From assembly GCA_934098705.1 (NCBI GenBank), contig CAKOPC010000003.1, positions 62,001 to 126,000 on the forward strand: a stretch of 64,000 nt of DNA, given 5' to 3'. The notes below the pieces were generated by a model. That model made no database searches. It saw only the letters and a program-made list of their open reading frames with translations, and was not told the DNA's origin. This stretch comes from an uncultured Bacilli bacterium (GTDB lineage: Bacteria > Bacillota_I > Bacilli_A > RF39 > UBA660). Below, one piece after another: positions 25,785 through 36,500 of this stretch. Both the position numbers and the translations under genes were made by a program. Numbering within the stretch: the first letter of the stretch is position 1; each line of letters begins with the position of its first letter.

Positions 25785-26879
25785 ATGAATAAATATAGAG
25801 TTTGTGTTTATGCTATATGTAAAAATGAAGAACAGTTTGTTAATAGGTGGGTTAATTCTATGAAAGAAGCTGATGATATTTATGTTTTAGATACTGGGTC
25901 TACTGATAATACTGTTTCTTTATTAAAAAGTTTAGGTGTGCATGTTGAAACTAAAATTATAAAACCTTGGAGATTTGATGATGCTAGAAATGCTTCCCTT
26001 GACATGATAAAAGATAATTATGATATTTTTGTATGTACTGACCTTGATGAGGTTTTTAATAAAGGATGGAGAAGTAATTTAGAGGATGTTTGGGATGATA
26101 ATATAAATAGACTATACTATGTTTATAACTGGAGTTTAGATGAAAATAATGTGCCTAAAGTATCATTTTATTACAGTAAAATCCATAAAAAAGATGGATA
26201 CAGATGGGTATATCCAGTTCATGAAGTTTTAGAAAGTAGTTCTTTAAAGGTTAGTAAAACAACTGATAAAATTATCTTAAATCATTATCCTGATAGTAAT
26301 AAGTCTAGGTCTTCTTATTTAAAACTTTTGGAGCAATCTGTTAAGGAGTATCCACTTAATGATAGAAATATGCATTATTTAGGAAGAGAATATATGTATT
26401 ATAATAAAAATAATGAGGCTATTGATACTTTAATTAGGCATTTAAATTTAAAAAGTGCAACTTGGAAAGATGAAAGATGTGCTTCTATGCGTTTTATTGC
26501 AAGATGTTATGTAAGACTTAAAAGATATGATGAAGCTTTTATGTGGCTTAATAAGGCTATAAAAGAGGCTCCTTATTTAAGGGACCCTTATGTTGCAACA
26601 GGACTTCTTTATTATGACTTAAAAGATTATGAAAACTGTAAAAAGTATCTTTTAAAGGCTTTAAAAATTAAAAATCATGAGATGACTTATATAAATGAAG
26701 TATCATCTTGGGATAACACTATATATGATGTTTTATCTATTGCGTATTTTAATTTAGGTAAATATAAATTATCACTTAAGTATGTAAAACTTGCTCTTTC
26801 TATGGACAAGAATAATGAGAGGTTACTAAATAATTTAGAAATAATTAAACAAAAAGAAAAAGATGTTTTTAAAGGTTAA
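25785..26879 (+). CDS. Family 2 glycosyltransferase with TPR tail
   Basis: The only plus-strand protein gene. About 364 residues. The N-terminal GT2 fold has AICKNEEQFVNRWVNSM, DDIYVLDTGSTDNT and the metal-binding CTDLDEVF. The C-terminal 150 residues are TPR-like helices (RHLNLKSATWKDERCASMRF, then WLNKAIKEAPYLRDP and LKDYENCKKYLLKALKI). GT2 plus TPR proteins usually decorate cell-surface glycans or proteins; the acceptor is unknown. A TTG at 25767 also opens the frame but AAAGGA lies just before ATG 25785. The 3' end overlaps the convergent PFOR gene by 11 bases. Confidence 0.88.
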   Translation: MNKYRVCVYAICKNEEQFVNRWVNSMKEADDIYVLDTGSTDNTVSLLKSLGVHVETKIIKPWRFDDARNASLDMIKDNYDIFVCTDLDEVFNKGWRSNLEDVWDDNINRLYYVYNWSLDENNVPKVSFYYSKIHKKDGYRWVYPVHEVLESSSLKVSKTTDKIILNHYPDSNKSRSSYLKLLEQSVKEYPLNDRNMHYLGREYMYYNKNNEAIDTLIRHLNLKSATWKDERCASMRFIARCYVRLKRYDEAFMWLNKAIKEAPYLRDPYVATGLLYYDLKDYENCKKYLLKALKIKNHEMTYINEVSSWDNTIYDVLSIAYFNLGKYKLSLKYVKLALSMDKNNERLLNNLEIIKQKEKDVFKG

Positions 26880-26888
26880 CATCTTTTT
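26857..26888. terminator. Bidirectional terminator inside overlapping 3' ends
   Basis: AAAAAGATGTT (26857-26867) pairs perfectly with AACATCTTTTT (26878-26888). The 11-pair stem contains the stop codons of both convergent genes and gives T runs on both strands. Confidence 0.75.
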
Positions 26889-29800
26889 CTGCTTCTTCTT
26901 GTAATTTTTCATATGTTTCTTTTGCATTTTCTTTGTTTCTTTCAAGTAGTGTTTTATCAGGGCACATTTTGTATCTATTTTCTCTTTCAAATATTTCATC
27001 TATTTTAGAGGAATCAATTTTACTATCTAATGTTAATTTTTTTGTTTCTGGATTATATCTATATAGTGGAAAGTAACCTGATTCCACTGCTAATTTTTCT
27101 TCTTTTATAGAGTCTTTCATACCGTTTTTAATGCCATGAGCAATACATGGTGCATAACAGATAACAATACTTGGTCCTTTATAATCATTTGCTTCTTTTA
27201 GGGCTTTTATAACCTGGTTATATCCTCCCCCTAAAGACACAGTTGCAACATATACGTTTTCATAGCACATAGCAATTCTTCCTAAGTCTTTTTTATCTGT
27301 TTTTTTACCACTTGCTGCAAATTTTGCAATAGCGCCATTTCTTGTTGCTTTAGATGCTTGACCTCCGGTATTGGAATAACTTTCTGTATCTAAAACTAAG
27401 ATATTTATATCCATACCACTTGCTAGGACATGGTCTATTCCTCCATACCCGATATCATAAGCCCAGCCATCTCCCCCAACACACCAGATACTTTTTTCTT
27501 TTATATATTTTTTATATGGTATAATTTCTTTAAAGTTATCATAATCTAACTTTTCATAAACTTCAAAACTTACCTCTTTACTATATTCTTTTAGGTACTT
27601 GTTAACTAATCTTTTATTGTGATTATTTAATTTATTTTTGTTTTCTTTCATGATATTTATAATTCTATCATGCATTACATCTTCGGCTGTTCTTATGCCA
27701 AGTCCAAATTCAGCATTATCTTCAAATAAAGAGTTACCCCAGGGTACACTATAAGGTGTACTTGGAAGGCTTGCTCCATAAATTGATGAGCATCCTGTTG
27801 CATTAGCAATTATTATGTTATCTTTAAATAGTTTTGTTAAAAGATTTAGATATGGCGTTTCTCCGCATCCACGACAAGCTCCGCTAAACATAAATTTTGG
27901 TTTGCAAAATCCTACCCCTTTTACTGTTTCTTTAGGTAGTATTTGTTTTTCTTTTATATTTTTTTCTAAATAGTCAAACTTTTTTTGTTCTTCAAGTTTT
28001 ATATTTTGCATTTTTATAGCTTTAACAGGACATACTCCTTCGCACAAAGAACATCCAGTACAGTCAAGTGGAGACATACACCAAGCATATTTTAAATCTT
28101 GTCCCTTTATATTAGCATCTTTTAGCGTATCTTTTATATATTTTGGAGCTTTTAATACTTCTTCCTTATCAAGTAAATAACATCTTATAACAGCATGAGG
28201 ACAAACAAAGCTACACATATTACACATGATACATTTATCTTTATCCCAAGATGGTGTAATATTTGATATTCCTCTTTTTTCATAAGATGATGTACCTGCA
28301 TCAAATCTGCCATCTTCATAATTAGTAAAATCACTAACCTTTAAAGTATCTCCTTCCAAATGGTCTAGTTTAGAAAAAATAGTGTTTACAGATTCTTCTT
28401 TTTTAATATTACTATTTAAAGTATTTATATCTATCTTTTCTATATTATCTATTGTATCATACATAGCTTTAATGTTATAAGATACAATATCTTGTCCTTT
28501 TTTTTGATAGTTTTCTTTTATTCTATTTATAATTTTTTCATATAGGGAATCTTTATTCACAAGATTTGTAATACTTAAAATGGCTGTTTCCATAATTGTA
28601 CTTATTTTGTTTGGAATATTATTATCACTTGCTATTTTTGAGGCATTTATTATATAAAGGTCAATATTTTTTTCTTTTATACATGATATATCTTCCTTTG
28701 TTAAAATAGTTCCTAGTTCATTTTTATTTTTTTCTGTATTTAAAATAAATACTCCATTTGGCATCATTTCTTTTAAAATACTATATTTTTTAAGATAAGT
28801 ATCTTTAGTTAAAACAACAATTTTAGGATTTTTTATATAATAAGTACTTTTTATTTCATCCATACTAAATCTTAAATGACATTTAGTTACTCCTCCTGAC
28901 TTTTTACTGTCATAATAGAAGTATCCTTGAACGTATTTAGGGGTTGTTTTACCAACAATTTTTAGAATATCTTTACTTGCACTTACCATACCATCTGAGC
29001 CATATCCATATATTAGAATTTCATCTGCTGTTTTTTTAAAAATTGTTTTGGTAGGTATAAGGGACATATTTGTTACATCATCTATAATACCTATGGTAAA
29101 GTCATGTACACTTTTGCTATCTAACATATTATAAACAGCTTCAATATCATTTAAAGTTACATCTTTTGATGATAAACCATATACTCCTCCTACAACCTTT
29201 ATATCTTTTTTTACTTCTTTTATTGTATCTAAAACATCTAAATATAAAGGACTTTTACTTCCATGTGTTTTTGATCTATCAAGTACTGCTATTTTTTTTA
29301 CTGTTTTTGGAAAGACATCTAGAAAATATTTTTTAGAAAATGGTTTATAAAGATGCACTTCAATTAACCCGTAGTTACCTTTTTTATCAATAAATTCTTT
29401 TATGGTATTAGTAACACTTCCCATAGCAACAATTATATTTTTGGCATTTTTTTTACCATAATAGTTAAATGGCTTATATGATGTACCTATTTTTTTATTT
29501 AGCATTTCCATATATTTATTAACAATATCTGGTAATTTTATATAGTATTTTGAACGGGCTTCAAAGTTTTGAAAGTAAATATTATCTCCTTCATTTGTAC
29601 CTATAGTTTTAGGATTATCTATATTTAAGCTTCTTGCTCTAAATTCTTCAAGGGCTTTTTTATTTATCATGTCTTTATAAATTTCTTTATCAACTACTCT
29701 TACTTTATCCATCTCATGACTTGTTCTAAAGCCATCAAAAAAGTTTATAAATGGTACCTTACCCTCTAATGATGCAAGATATGGTATACAACTTAAGTCC

Positions 29801-30243
29801 ATAACTTGTTGTGGGTTTGACGAAGCAAAAAGAGCAAATCCTGTTTGAAGACAAGCATTTATATCGCTATGGTCGCCCATTATAGATAAGGCATGAGTTG
29901 CAACTGTTCTTGCTGCAACATTTATAACACAAGGAAGTAGTTCTCCTGCTATTTTATACATATTTGGTATCATTAAAAGTAGTCCTTGACTTGCTGTAAA
30001 GGTTGCCGATAATATTCCATTTTGAAGCATACCATGTACTGCCCCTATGGCTCCTGCTTCACTTTGCATTTCAATAACTTTTACTTTATCATTAAACATA
30101 TTAAGTTTACCACTTGCACTATAACTATCTATAAGTTCTGCCATAGTACTTGATGGTGTTATTGGGTAAATTGCTGCAGCATCTATAAAATTATAACTTA
30201 CTAAACTACAAGCAGTATTACCATCCATTATTTCTTTATTCAT
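26869..30243 (-). CDS. nifJ: Pyruvate:ferredoxin (flavodoxin) oxidoreductase
   Basis: PFOR oxidises pyruvate with CoA to acetyl-CoA and CO2, passing electrons to ferredoxin or flavodoxin. The single-chain 1124-residue form is complete: N-terminal YPITPSSTMAEL, the gamma domain, two 4Fe-4S motifs (CIMCNMCSFVCP and CTGCSLCEGVCP) near residues 680-745, and the thiamine diphosphate domain (CSSIYGASLPSTPYSVPW, GGDGWAYDIGYGG). CRGCGETPY supplies part of the third cluster. GGTGATAAAT precedes ATG 30243; a frame from 30255 overlaps that site. It indicates anaerobic metabolism. Its stop overlaps the convergent glycosyltransferase gene. Confidence 0.96.
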   Translation of the reverse strand: MNKEIMDGNTACSLVSYNFIDAAAIYPITPSSTMAELIDSYSASGKLNMFNDKVKVIEMQSEAGAIGAVHGMLQNGILSATFTASQGLLLMIPNMYKIAGELLPCVINVAARTVATHALSIMGDHSDINACLQTGFALFASSNPQQVMDLSCIPYLASLEGKVPFINFFDGFRTSHEMDKVRVVDKEIYKDMINKKALEEFRARSLNIDNPKTIGTNEGDNIYFQNFEARSKYYIKLPDIVNKYMEMLNKKIGTSYKPFNYYGKKNAKNIIVAMGSVTNTIKEFIDKKGNYGLIEVHLYKPFSKKYFLDVFPKTVKKIAVLDRSKTHGSKSPLYLDVLDTIKEVKKDIKVVGGVYGLSSKDVTLNDIEAVYNMLDSKSVHDFTIGIIDDVTNMSLIPTKTIFKKTADEILIYGYGSDGMVSASKDILKIVGKTTPKYVQGYFYYDSKKSGGVTKCHLRFSMDEIKSTYYIKNPKIVVLTKDTYLKKYSILKEMMPNGVFILNTEKNKNELGTILTKEDISCIKEKNIDLYIINASKIASDNNIPNKISTIMETAILSITNLVNKDSLYEKIINRIKENYQKKGQDIVSYNIKAMYDTIDNIEKIDINTLNSNIKKEESVNTIFSKLDHLEGDTLKVSDFTNYEDGRFDAGTSSYEKRGISNITPSWDKDKCIMCNMCSFVCPHAVIRCYLLDKEEVLKAPKYIKDTLKDANIKGQDLKYAWCMSPLDCTGCSLCEGVCPVKAIKMQNIKLEEQKKFDYLEKNIKEKQILPKETVKGVGFCKPKFMFSGACRGCGETPYLNLLTKLFKDNIIIANATGCSSIYGASLPSTPYSVPWGNSLFEDNAEFGLGIRTAEDVMHDRIINIMKENKNKLNNHNKRLVNKYLKEYSKEVSFEVYEKLDYDNFKEIIPYKKYIKEKSIWCVGGDGWAYDIGYGGIDHVLASGMDINILVLDTESYSNTGGQASKATRNGAIAKFAASGKKTDKKDLGRIAMCYENVYVATVSLGGGYNQVIKALKEANDYKGPSIVICYAPCIAHGIKNGMKDSIKEEKLAVESGYFPLYRYNPETKKLTLDSKIDSSKIDEIFERENRYKMCPDKTLLERNKENAKETYEKLQEEAEKDVNL

Positions 30244-30292
30244 ATTTATCACCATTATAATTATATAATAAGTTTGTAAAAAAATAAATAAT

Positions 30293-30316
30293 AAAGGTGT
30301 CTTTATAAAACACCTT
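30293..30316 (-). terminator. Terminator of the suf operon
   Basis: AAAGGTGT pairs with ACACCTTT around a 9-base loop, followed by an AT-rich tract. It touches the sufU stop codon. Confidence 0.6.
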
Positions 30317-30738
30317 TATGCCATTTTGTTAAGTATTTTCTCTATTGCTTTAACTGGCAAAAGAGCACATGTTTTTCTATTTGGTTGCATCCATATATCA
30401 TCATAGACATTTAATTCTTTTAATATATCTTTATTATATGGTTTTTCCTCTATCATATTTTTATAATTATCTATAATATCTTGTATTTCCTTCTTTGTTT
30501 TATTTAATATTATTTTATTTATAATAGAAGTTGCAGATGTTGATATACAGCATGCTTCACCATCAAAACAGACATCTGTTATTTTGTTATTTTCTACTTT
30601 AAAATAGATGTCTAAATTATCTATACAGCTTTCATTATTTGTATTTATCATTATATAGTTATTAGAATTTGGCACCTTTTTATTAAAAGGGTTACTATAA
30701 TTATCTAATATTATTTCTCTTTTTAATTCTTTATCCAT
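30316..30738 (-). CDS. sufU: SufU-type iron-sulfur scaffold / sulfur transfer protein
   Basis: 140 residues of the IscU-like fold. The three conserved cysteines are visible: NESCIDNLD, DGEACCISTSATSI and NRKTCALLPVKAIEKIL. In Firmicutes SufU is a zinc protein that accepts persulfide from SufS. It follows sufS with a one-base gap and is the last gene of the operon. Confidence 0.9.
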   Translation of the reverse strand: MDKELKREIILDNYSNPFNKKVPNSNNYIMINTNNESCIDNLDIYFKVENNKITDVCFDGEACCISTSATSIINKIILNKTKKEIQDIIDNYKNMIEEKPYNKDILKELNVYDDIWMQPNRKTCALLPVKAIEKILNKMA

Positions 30739-30739
30739 T

Positions 30740-31942
30740 TTATATCACTTCTTTAAATATATTATAACTTTTTTTTAGGGTTTCGACAAATGTATCTATT
30801 TCTTGTTTAGTATTATAAAAGTATAAACTTACTCGGCAGGTATTTGCTACTTTTAGTTCATCTTTTAATATTTTAGCACAGTGGTTACCTGCTCTTACGC
30901 ATATATTATGTTTATTTAAATATATTGAGGTATCCTGAGCAAATACTTTGTCTATATTAAATAGTAAGGTATTTGAATTTATATCTTTATTATATATATT
31001 TATATTGTCTACCTCTTTTAATCTTTCTATTAAATATTTTTTAAGTTCTATTTCGTATTTATGTATTTTATCTATTCCTATATTATTTAAGTAATCTATT
31101 GCAGTACCTAGTCCTATTACGCCTTCGATATTTTGTGTTCCTGCTTCAAATCTTGTTGGAATATCTTTTAGTTCGTAGGTGCCGTCATCTTTAAAACTGC
31201 TATTCATGCCTCCCCCTAATACTAAAGGTTGTAATTCTTGTAATAATTTATATTTTCCATATAAAACACCAATTCCTGTTGGCCCTAACATTTTATGTCC
31301 TGAAAAGCATAAGAAATCACAGTTTAATTTTTTTACATCTGTTTTTATATGTGGTACACTTTGGGCTCCATCTATAACAAAGTATATGTTATTTTGTTTA
31401 CATAAAAGTCCTATTTCTTCCATAGGTCTTATATCCCCTATAGTATTTGTTACATGGGCTAAAGATATTACTTTAGTATTTTTTGTTATCATTCTTTTTA
31501 CGTTTTCTAAACTTACTGTTAGGTCATCATTTAATGGAATGTATTTTATTTTAACACCAAGTTGTTTTGATAGATTAAAATATGGCAAAATGTTTGATGC
31601 ATGTTCTACTTTTGTTAAAAGTATTTCATCACCTTTTTTTAATTTTTGCTTTAGAAAGCCAAATACTACCATGTTTAAACTTTCTGTTGTTCCTTTAGTA
31701 AAAATTATTTCTTCTTTTCTACAACAATTTATAAAGTTTTTTACTTTACTTCTTACTTCTTCATATTTTCTATCTACAATTAAACTAATATTATAATCTC
31801 CCCTATGGGCATTTGATGTATACATTGTATAATATGAAGTTATACTATCTATTACACTTTGTGGTTTAAATGTTGTTGCACCATTATCAAAATATATTAT
31901 ATTATTTTTAAGCATAGGAAAGTCTTTTACGACATCATCCAT
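30740..31942 (-). CDS. sufS: Cysteine desulfurase SufS
   Basis: SufS is a PLP enzyme that takes sulfur from cysteine and passes it to SufU. The 400-residue product has FDNGATTFKP, HRGDYNISLIVD, the PLP lysine in CFSGHKMLGPTGIGVLYG and the active cysteine in CVRAGNHCAKIL. Overall length fits. A frame opens at 31957 but GGAGGTG correctly precedes ATG 31942. The gene begins five bases after the SufD-like gene. Confidence 0.94.
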   Translation of the reverse strand: MDDVVKDFPMLKNNIIYFDNGATTFKPQSVIDSITSYYTMYTSNAHRGDYNISLIVDRKYEEVRSKVKNFINCCRKEEIIFTKGTTESLNMVVFGFLKQKLKKGDEILLTKVEHASNILPYFNLSKQLGVKIKYIPLNDDLTVSLENVKRMITKNTKVISLAHVTNTIGDIRPMEEIGLLCKQNNIYFVIDGAQSVPHIKTDVKKLNCDFLCFSGHKMLGPTGIGVLYGKYKLLQELQPLVLGGGMNSSFKDDGTYELKDIPTRFEAGTQNIEGVIGLGTAIDYLNNIGIDKIHKYEIELKKYLIERLKEVDNINIYNKDINSNTLLFNIDKVFAQDTSIYLNKHNICVRAGNHCAKILKDELKVANTCRVSLYFYNTKQEIDTFVETLKKSYNIFKEVI

Positions 31943-31947
31943 ATTTT

Positions 31948-32679
31948 TCACCTCCAAACATCTTCAAAAATTTTTAAAATCATATCCTTTAAATTTTCCT
32001 CTATATCCATATTACCTAATATAAATGATTTAGAAAGTAGTTTTATAGCTTCTTTTTCTGTTATACCTCTTGATTTTAAATAAAACATTTCATCATTTTT
32101 AAAGCTTCCAATATAACATGAGTGAGTAGCATCCATAAGATCTGTATCTATAATTAAATTTGGTTTAATACTAGAATTATTGTCTTTTAAAGCAATTATT
32201 TTACTATCTTGTGTTGTTTTAGAATTAATACTTTTATTATAAATAGTACAGTTTACTAAAAACATAAGTTTACTTGATGTCATATTAAGTCCATAGTTTA
32301 TTATTTTACTTGTACTTTCCCTATCATTATGATATACATTTATTGAAACATTATTATCATTTTCATTAATGCATGAGTATTTATATTTTATATTTGATTT
32401 ATATCCTAAATTAATATCTGTTTTTAAACTTACATTATTACCAAATCTATTTATATAAAGATTAGCATAAGGGTCTATATTATAAATATTTTCTATACTA
32501 GTATCATTATTTAAAAATTCAAATATTTTTACATTTCCTGTTATATTAAATGTTAACTTTTGGTTACTTTTTTTATATATTATAACTACTTCAACATCAT
32601 TTAAGGTAATAGTATTATTTTCTATAGAAACATTAAAATTACTACTTATATTACTTCCTTCTACTTGTATTGTATTCAT
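31948..32679 (-). CDS. sufD: Short SufB/SufD-family scaffold protein
   Basis: SufB and SufD form the scaffold that, with SufC, assembles Fe-S clusters. This protein has the beta-helix core and the C-terminal signature DATHSCYIGSFKNDEMFYLKSRGITEKEA, including the His typical of the SufD/SufB interface. At 243 residues it is far shorter than the usual 420-470, lacking most of the N-terminal region. No second SufB/SufD gene is seen in the window. It sits between sufC and sufS, the usual sufD position. Assignment to SufD rather than SufB is by position. Confidence 0.82.
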   Translation of the reverse strand: MNTIQVEGSNISSNFNVSIENNTITLNDVEVVIIYKKSNQKLTFNITGNVKIFEFLNNDTSIENIYNIDPYANLYINRFGNNVSLKTDINLGYKSNIKYKYSCINENDNNVSINVYHNDRESTSKIINYGLNMTSSKLMFLVNCTIYNKSINSKTTQDSKIIALKDNNSSIKPNLIIDTDLMDATHSCYIGSFKNDEMFYLKSRGITEKEAIKLLSKSFILGNMDIEENLKDMILKIFEDVWR

Positions 32680-32709
32680 ATTTTATATTTCCTTTTACTT
32701 AATTTGTCC

Positions 32710-33441
32710 CTAAACTTTTTCGTATCCGTTTTTATCTATTTCAATAGCTAATTTATAGTCGCCACTTTTTACTATTTTACCATTTTTTAAGATATGAACA
32801 AAGTCTGGTTTTAAGTAGTCTAATATTCTATTATAATGAGTTATTATAAGTACTGTCGTATCTTTATTTTCATTTAAGTAGTTATTTATACTTTGACATA
32901 CTATTTTTAATGAGTCTACATCAAGTCCTGAATCAAGTTCATCTAAAATAACAAATTTGGGTTTTAACATTTTCATAGCGACAATTTCGTTTTTATGTTT
33001 TTCCCCTCCTGAAAAGTTTTCATTAACACTTCTATGCATCATTTGCGTATCAAGATGTAATTCCTGATAGGCTTTATTCATTTCTGTTATAAAGTCATAT
33101 AATGGGTATACTCCATTTATTTTATTATTTATAGCAGTTCTTATAAATTCACTATTGGTTACACCTTCAATATCAATAGGATTTTGAAATGATAAAAAAA
33201 TTCCAAGTCTTGCTCTTTCATCTGTTGTTAATGGAAGTATTGATACACCATCTGCTTTTATATCTCCTTTGGTTACTTTATAATCACTATGTCCCATAAT
33301 TACTTTTGATAAAGTTGACTTACCCGCCCCATTTACACCCATAATTACATTAATAGTGCCTTTTTTTAAACTTAAACAAAAGTCCCTTAATATTTCTTTA
33401 TTATTTGCTGTAACAGATAAGTTTTCTATATCTATATTCAT
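32710..33441 (-). CDS. sufC: SufC ATPase
   Basis: SufC is the ABC-type ATPase of the SUF iron-sulfur assembly complex. 243 residues with Walker A GVNGAGKSTLSKVIMG, the SufC-type NPIDIEGVTNSEFIRTA segment, signature NFSGGEKHKNEI and Walker B FVILDELDSGLDVDSLK. AAGGTGATAG precedes the ATG. It is the first gene of the sufC-D-S-U operon, driven by the promoter at 33468-33496. Confidence 0.95.
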   Translation of the reverse strand: MNIDIENLSVTANNKEILRDFCLSLKKGTINVIMGVNGAGKSTLSKVIMGHSDYKVTKGDIKADGVSILPLTTDERARLGIFLSFQNPIDIEGVTNSEFIRTAINNKINGVYPLYDFITEMNKAYQELHLDTQMMHRSVNENFSGGEKHKNEIVAMKMLKPKFVILDELDSGLDVDSLKIVCQSINNYLNENKDTTVLIITHYNRILDYLKPDFVHILKNGKIVKSGDYKLAIEIDKNGYEKV

Positions 33442-33467
33442 AAACTATCACCTTTTTTCATTTACAT

Positions 33468-33496
33468 ATTATACCATGTTATTATAATATAGACAA
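33468..33496 (-). promoter_or_regulatory. Promoter of the suf operon
   Basis: On the minus strand: TTGTCT, exactly 17 bases, consensus TATAAT; sufC starts about 27 bases after the -10. Confidence 0.65.
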
Positions 33497-33529
33497 TAAA
33501 ATATATAAAAATATAGTTTATTTTTATAC

Positions 33530-33553
33530 AAAAAAGACCTTTTTAAAGGCCTT
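33530..33553 (-). terminator. Terminator of the type VII operon
   Basis: AAGGCCTTT pairs with AAAGGTCTT (one G-T) and is followed by TTTTTTGT on the minus strand. It overlaps the essC stop. Confidence 0.65.
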
Positions 33554-36500
33554 ATTCTTTAATATTTAGTTCAAATTTAGTTACATATTTTACATACATT
33601 GGTTTACCTTTTTTAATAACAAAACAGAATTTATTTGGTACATCTTGTTTCATTTCATCAAGTTTTGTTGTATATCTTAAACTAAACTGATCGTTTATAC
33701 CATTTCCTATATATATACCATCATTATTACTTACACAGTTTTTATACCATGGTTCAAGTTCTATTTTCTTTATCTTGTCTATACTGTCAATTAGTATAAA
33801 GGTTACAAGATCAAGATTTTTAAAGTTATTAAACATATTTTGGAATTTTTGTTTAAAGGCATCATTTAGTTTATTTCTAAAGTTATCTACTCCAATTATT
33901 ATACAATATGTCTTTTTATTATCTTTAAATATATTATTTTTATAGTTATTTGCTTTATATATTTCATATTTATCACTTGATAGTTCTTCAAGTTCATTAA
34001 ATATTTCATTAAAGTTATTATTAATATAGTTATAATAATTAGTATACTTTTCATCAAGGGTTATATCACTTGCATTTATAACAATTAGATTATAACTATT
34101 TAAAGCAAGTATTTGATTTATAAGCGGATTTACAAAGTCTTTTATATTTGATATGTCAAGTGATGTTATAATACTTGTAAAGTTTTTTGTAAAATCAAAG
34201 TTTACAGTATTAAGTGTTGCTTTATCAAGACCTATTACTAAACTTTTATCTTTGTTAAAGCTCATCTTTATATCTTTATATGATACTTCTTCTGGTAATA
34301 CTGGTACTTTTTTAGCTTTTACTAAATATTTACTATTATATTTTTCTACTTCTTCTTTTATATAATCTTTTAATTTTTCTTCTTCATAAACACTTGCTGT
34401 TTGGAATTCGTATACATTATCTGTTTTTATAATACCTCTTCCTATCATCTTAGATGGATATGTTTTAGATACATTACCTAAAATAGTTGTATAATCATCA
34501 ACATTATTTTGTTGAAGTGCAAATATTTTAGAGAAGTTTTGTTTTAATTTAAATCTTATACCATTTGGAGTTGTTGCAGTTATAACAAAATAGATACCAT
34601 ATTTTACACATTCTCTTGTTATAACATTTAATAAATCATCAGCATTACTATAGTTTTCTTGATATAGTTCATAGTTATTTATAATAACAACAATACTTGG
34701 TACTTTTTTACCACTATTTTTAATATAATTTACATAGTCCCCATTATAATCTTGGAATAGCTTTTTTCTCTCTTGGATAATAGTATTTAACATTTTGTAT
34801 AGGTTATCTATTTCCTCTTTATCATCTATAGTCATTATATTACCAATCATGTAAGAGTTATCAAACATTTTAAGGGTTCCAGAACCGAAGTCTATTATGT
34901 AATAGTTTACATCTTCTGGAGTGTAAAGTATAAGTGATGAATAAAGCATACTTGTTATAAATTTTTCTTTACCTGAACCACTTATACCATAACATAAACA
35001 GTTACCATCATATTGATATGATATAGTTAGTAGTTTTTGCATTTGTTTTGTTGGAATATCAACTTCACCAACAACAACAGAAATATCGTTTTGATTCTTT
35101 GTAAACTTATACTTTTCTATAAGATCTGTAACTTTTATAAAGTTTGGTATTTTAGGTAACCATAATGGTTTACATTTTATATTTTCTGCCTTTGCTATAT
35201 CACTTAAGTATCTTATAATGTTTGTAAGTTCCTCACCCTTTGATGTTACACCTTCTTGTTTTACAACTGTATTTGTTTGTTTTATGATGTATCCAATATT
35301 ATCTATAAAATCTATTTTAGAGTCTATTGTTTTCTTAACTTTTGAGGACTCTATATATTTTCCTCCGGCATAGGCTGCTTGTCCTAAAACGAATATTTCA
35401 TTATAACCAACTTGGAAATAGAATCTTCCTGTTTGTTTTAAGTAAGCGGCATCAGGGCATTTTATAACTTCATTAGAATCTGATTTTTCTTGTACTCTTA
35501 AACATACTCTAAATCTTGTGTTTGACCATATTTGAGGATCTACAACACCACTTGGTTTTTGTGTTGCTAAGATAAGATGTACTCCTAAAGAACGTCCAAT
35601 ACGAGCTGTTGAAATTAATTGATTCATAAATTCTGGCTGTTGTTGTTTTAATTCTGCAAACTCATCACTTATGATAAATAAGTGGGATACAGGTTCTTCA
35701 ACAAGACCATCACGGTACATTTTTTGATATTTATAAATATCTATTGTACTTTCTCCTGATATTTCCCTTGCCTTGTTAAATAGTGCTTGTCTTCTTTTTA
35801 ACTCTGATTCAACTGATGATAAACTTCTTTTTATTTCATTAGCGTCAAGATTTGTTATAGTGCCTACTAAATGAGGAAGTTTAAAACCTAAATTATTATT
35901 TTCAAATGCACCAGCTAGTCCACCACCTTTATAATCTATTAAAATAAATTGAACTTCATAGGGGTGATAATTTAAAGCCATAGATAAAATATAAGTAATT
36001 ATAAACTCTGATTTACCAGAACCTGTCATACCTGCTATTAAACCATGAGGACCATGAAATTTTTCATGAAGGTCTATTGTTATTTTTTCACCATTTCTAC
36101 CAATACCAACGGGAGCTTGTAAACTTAAAATAGGATTTTTCTCTTTCCATCTTAAAGCAGAATTTAACTGTTCTACCTTACCAACATCATACATTTCTAA
36201 GAATCCTACTTTATCTGGTAATTGTCCTTCTTCTTTATTATCTATTAAAATTGGAATATTAGCTAAACTTTTAACACATGCTTCATAATCAACATATGTA
36301 TTATAATCTAAAGTAAAGTTTTGATGTTCCGTAACATTATCACTATTTGTAATAGTACCATAATCATTTTCTAATTCTATTATATTTTTACATTTATCAG
36401 GTAAGTTAGATATTTTATTGTCTAGTAAAATTAGATTAAAACCATAATAATTATCTTTATTTAATATGTTATTAAATATATCAAAATCCCTTATGTTTTT

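Noticed and set aside
31179..31796. 205-residue plus-strand frame
   Set aside because: It is antisense to sufS, which has complete catalytic motifs and operon context.
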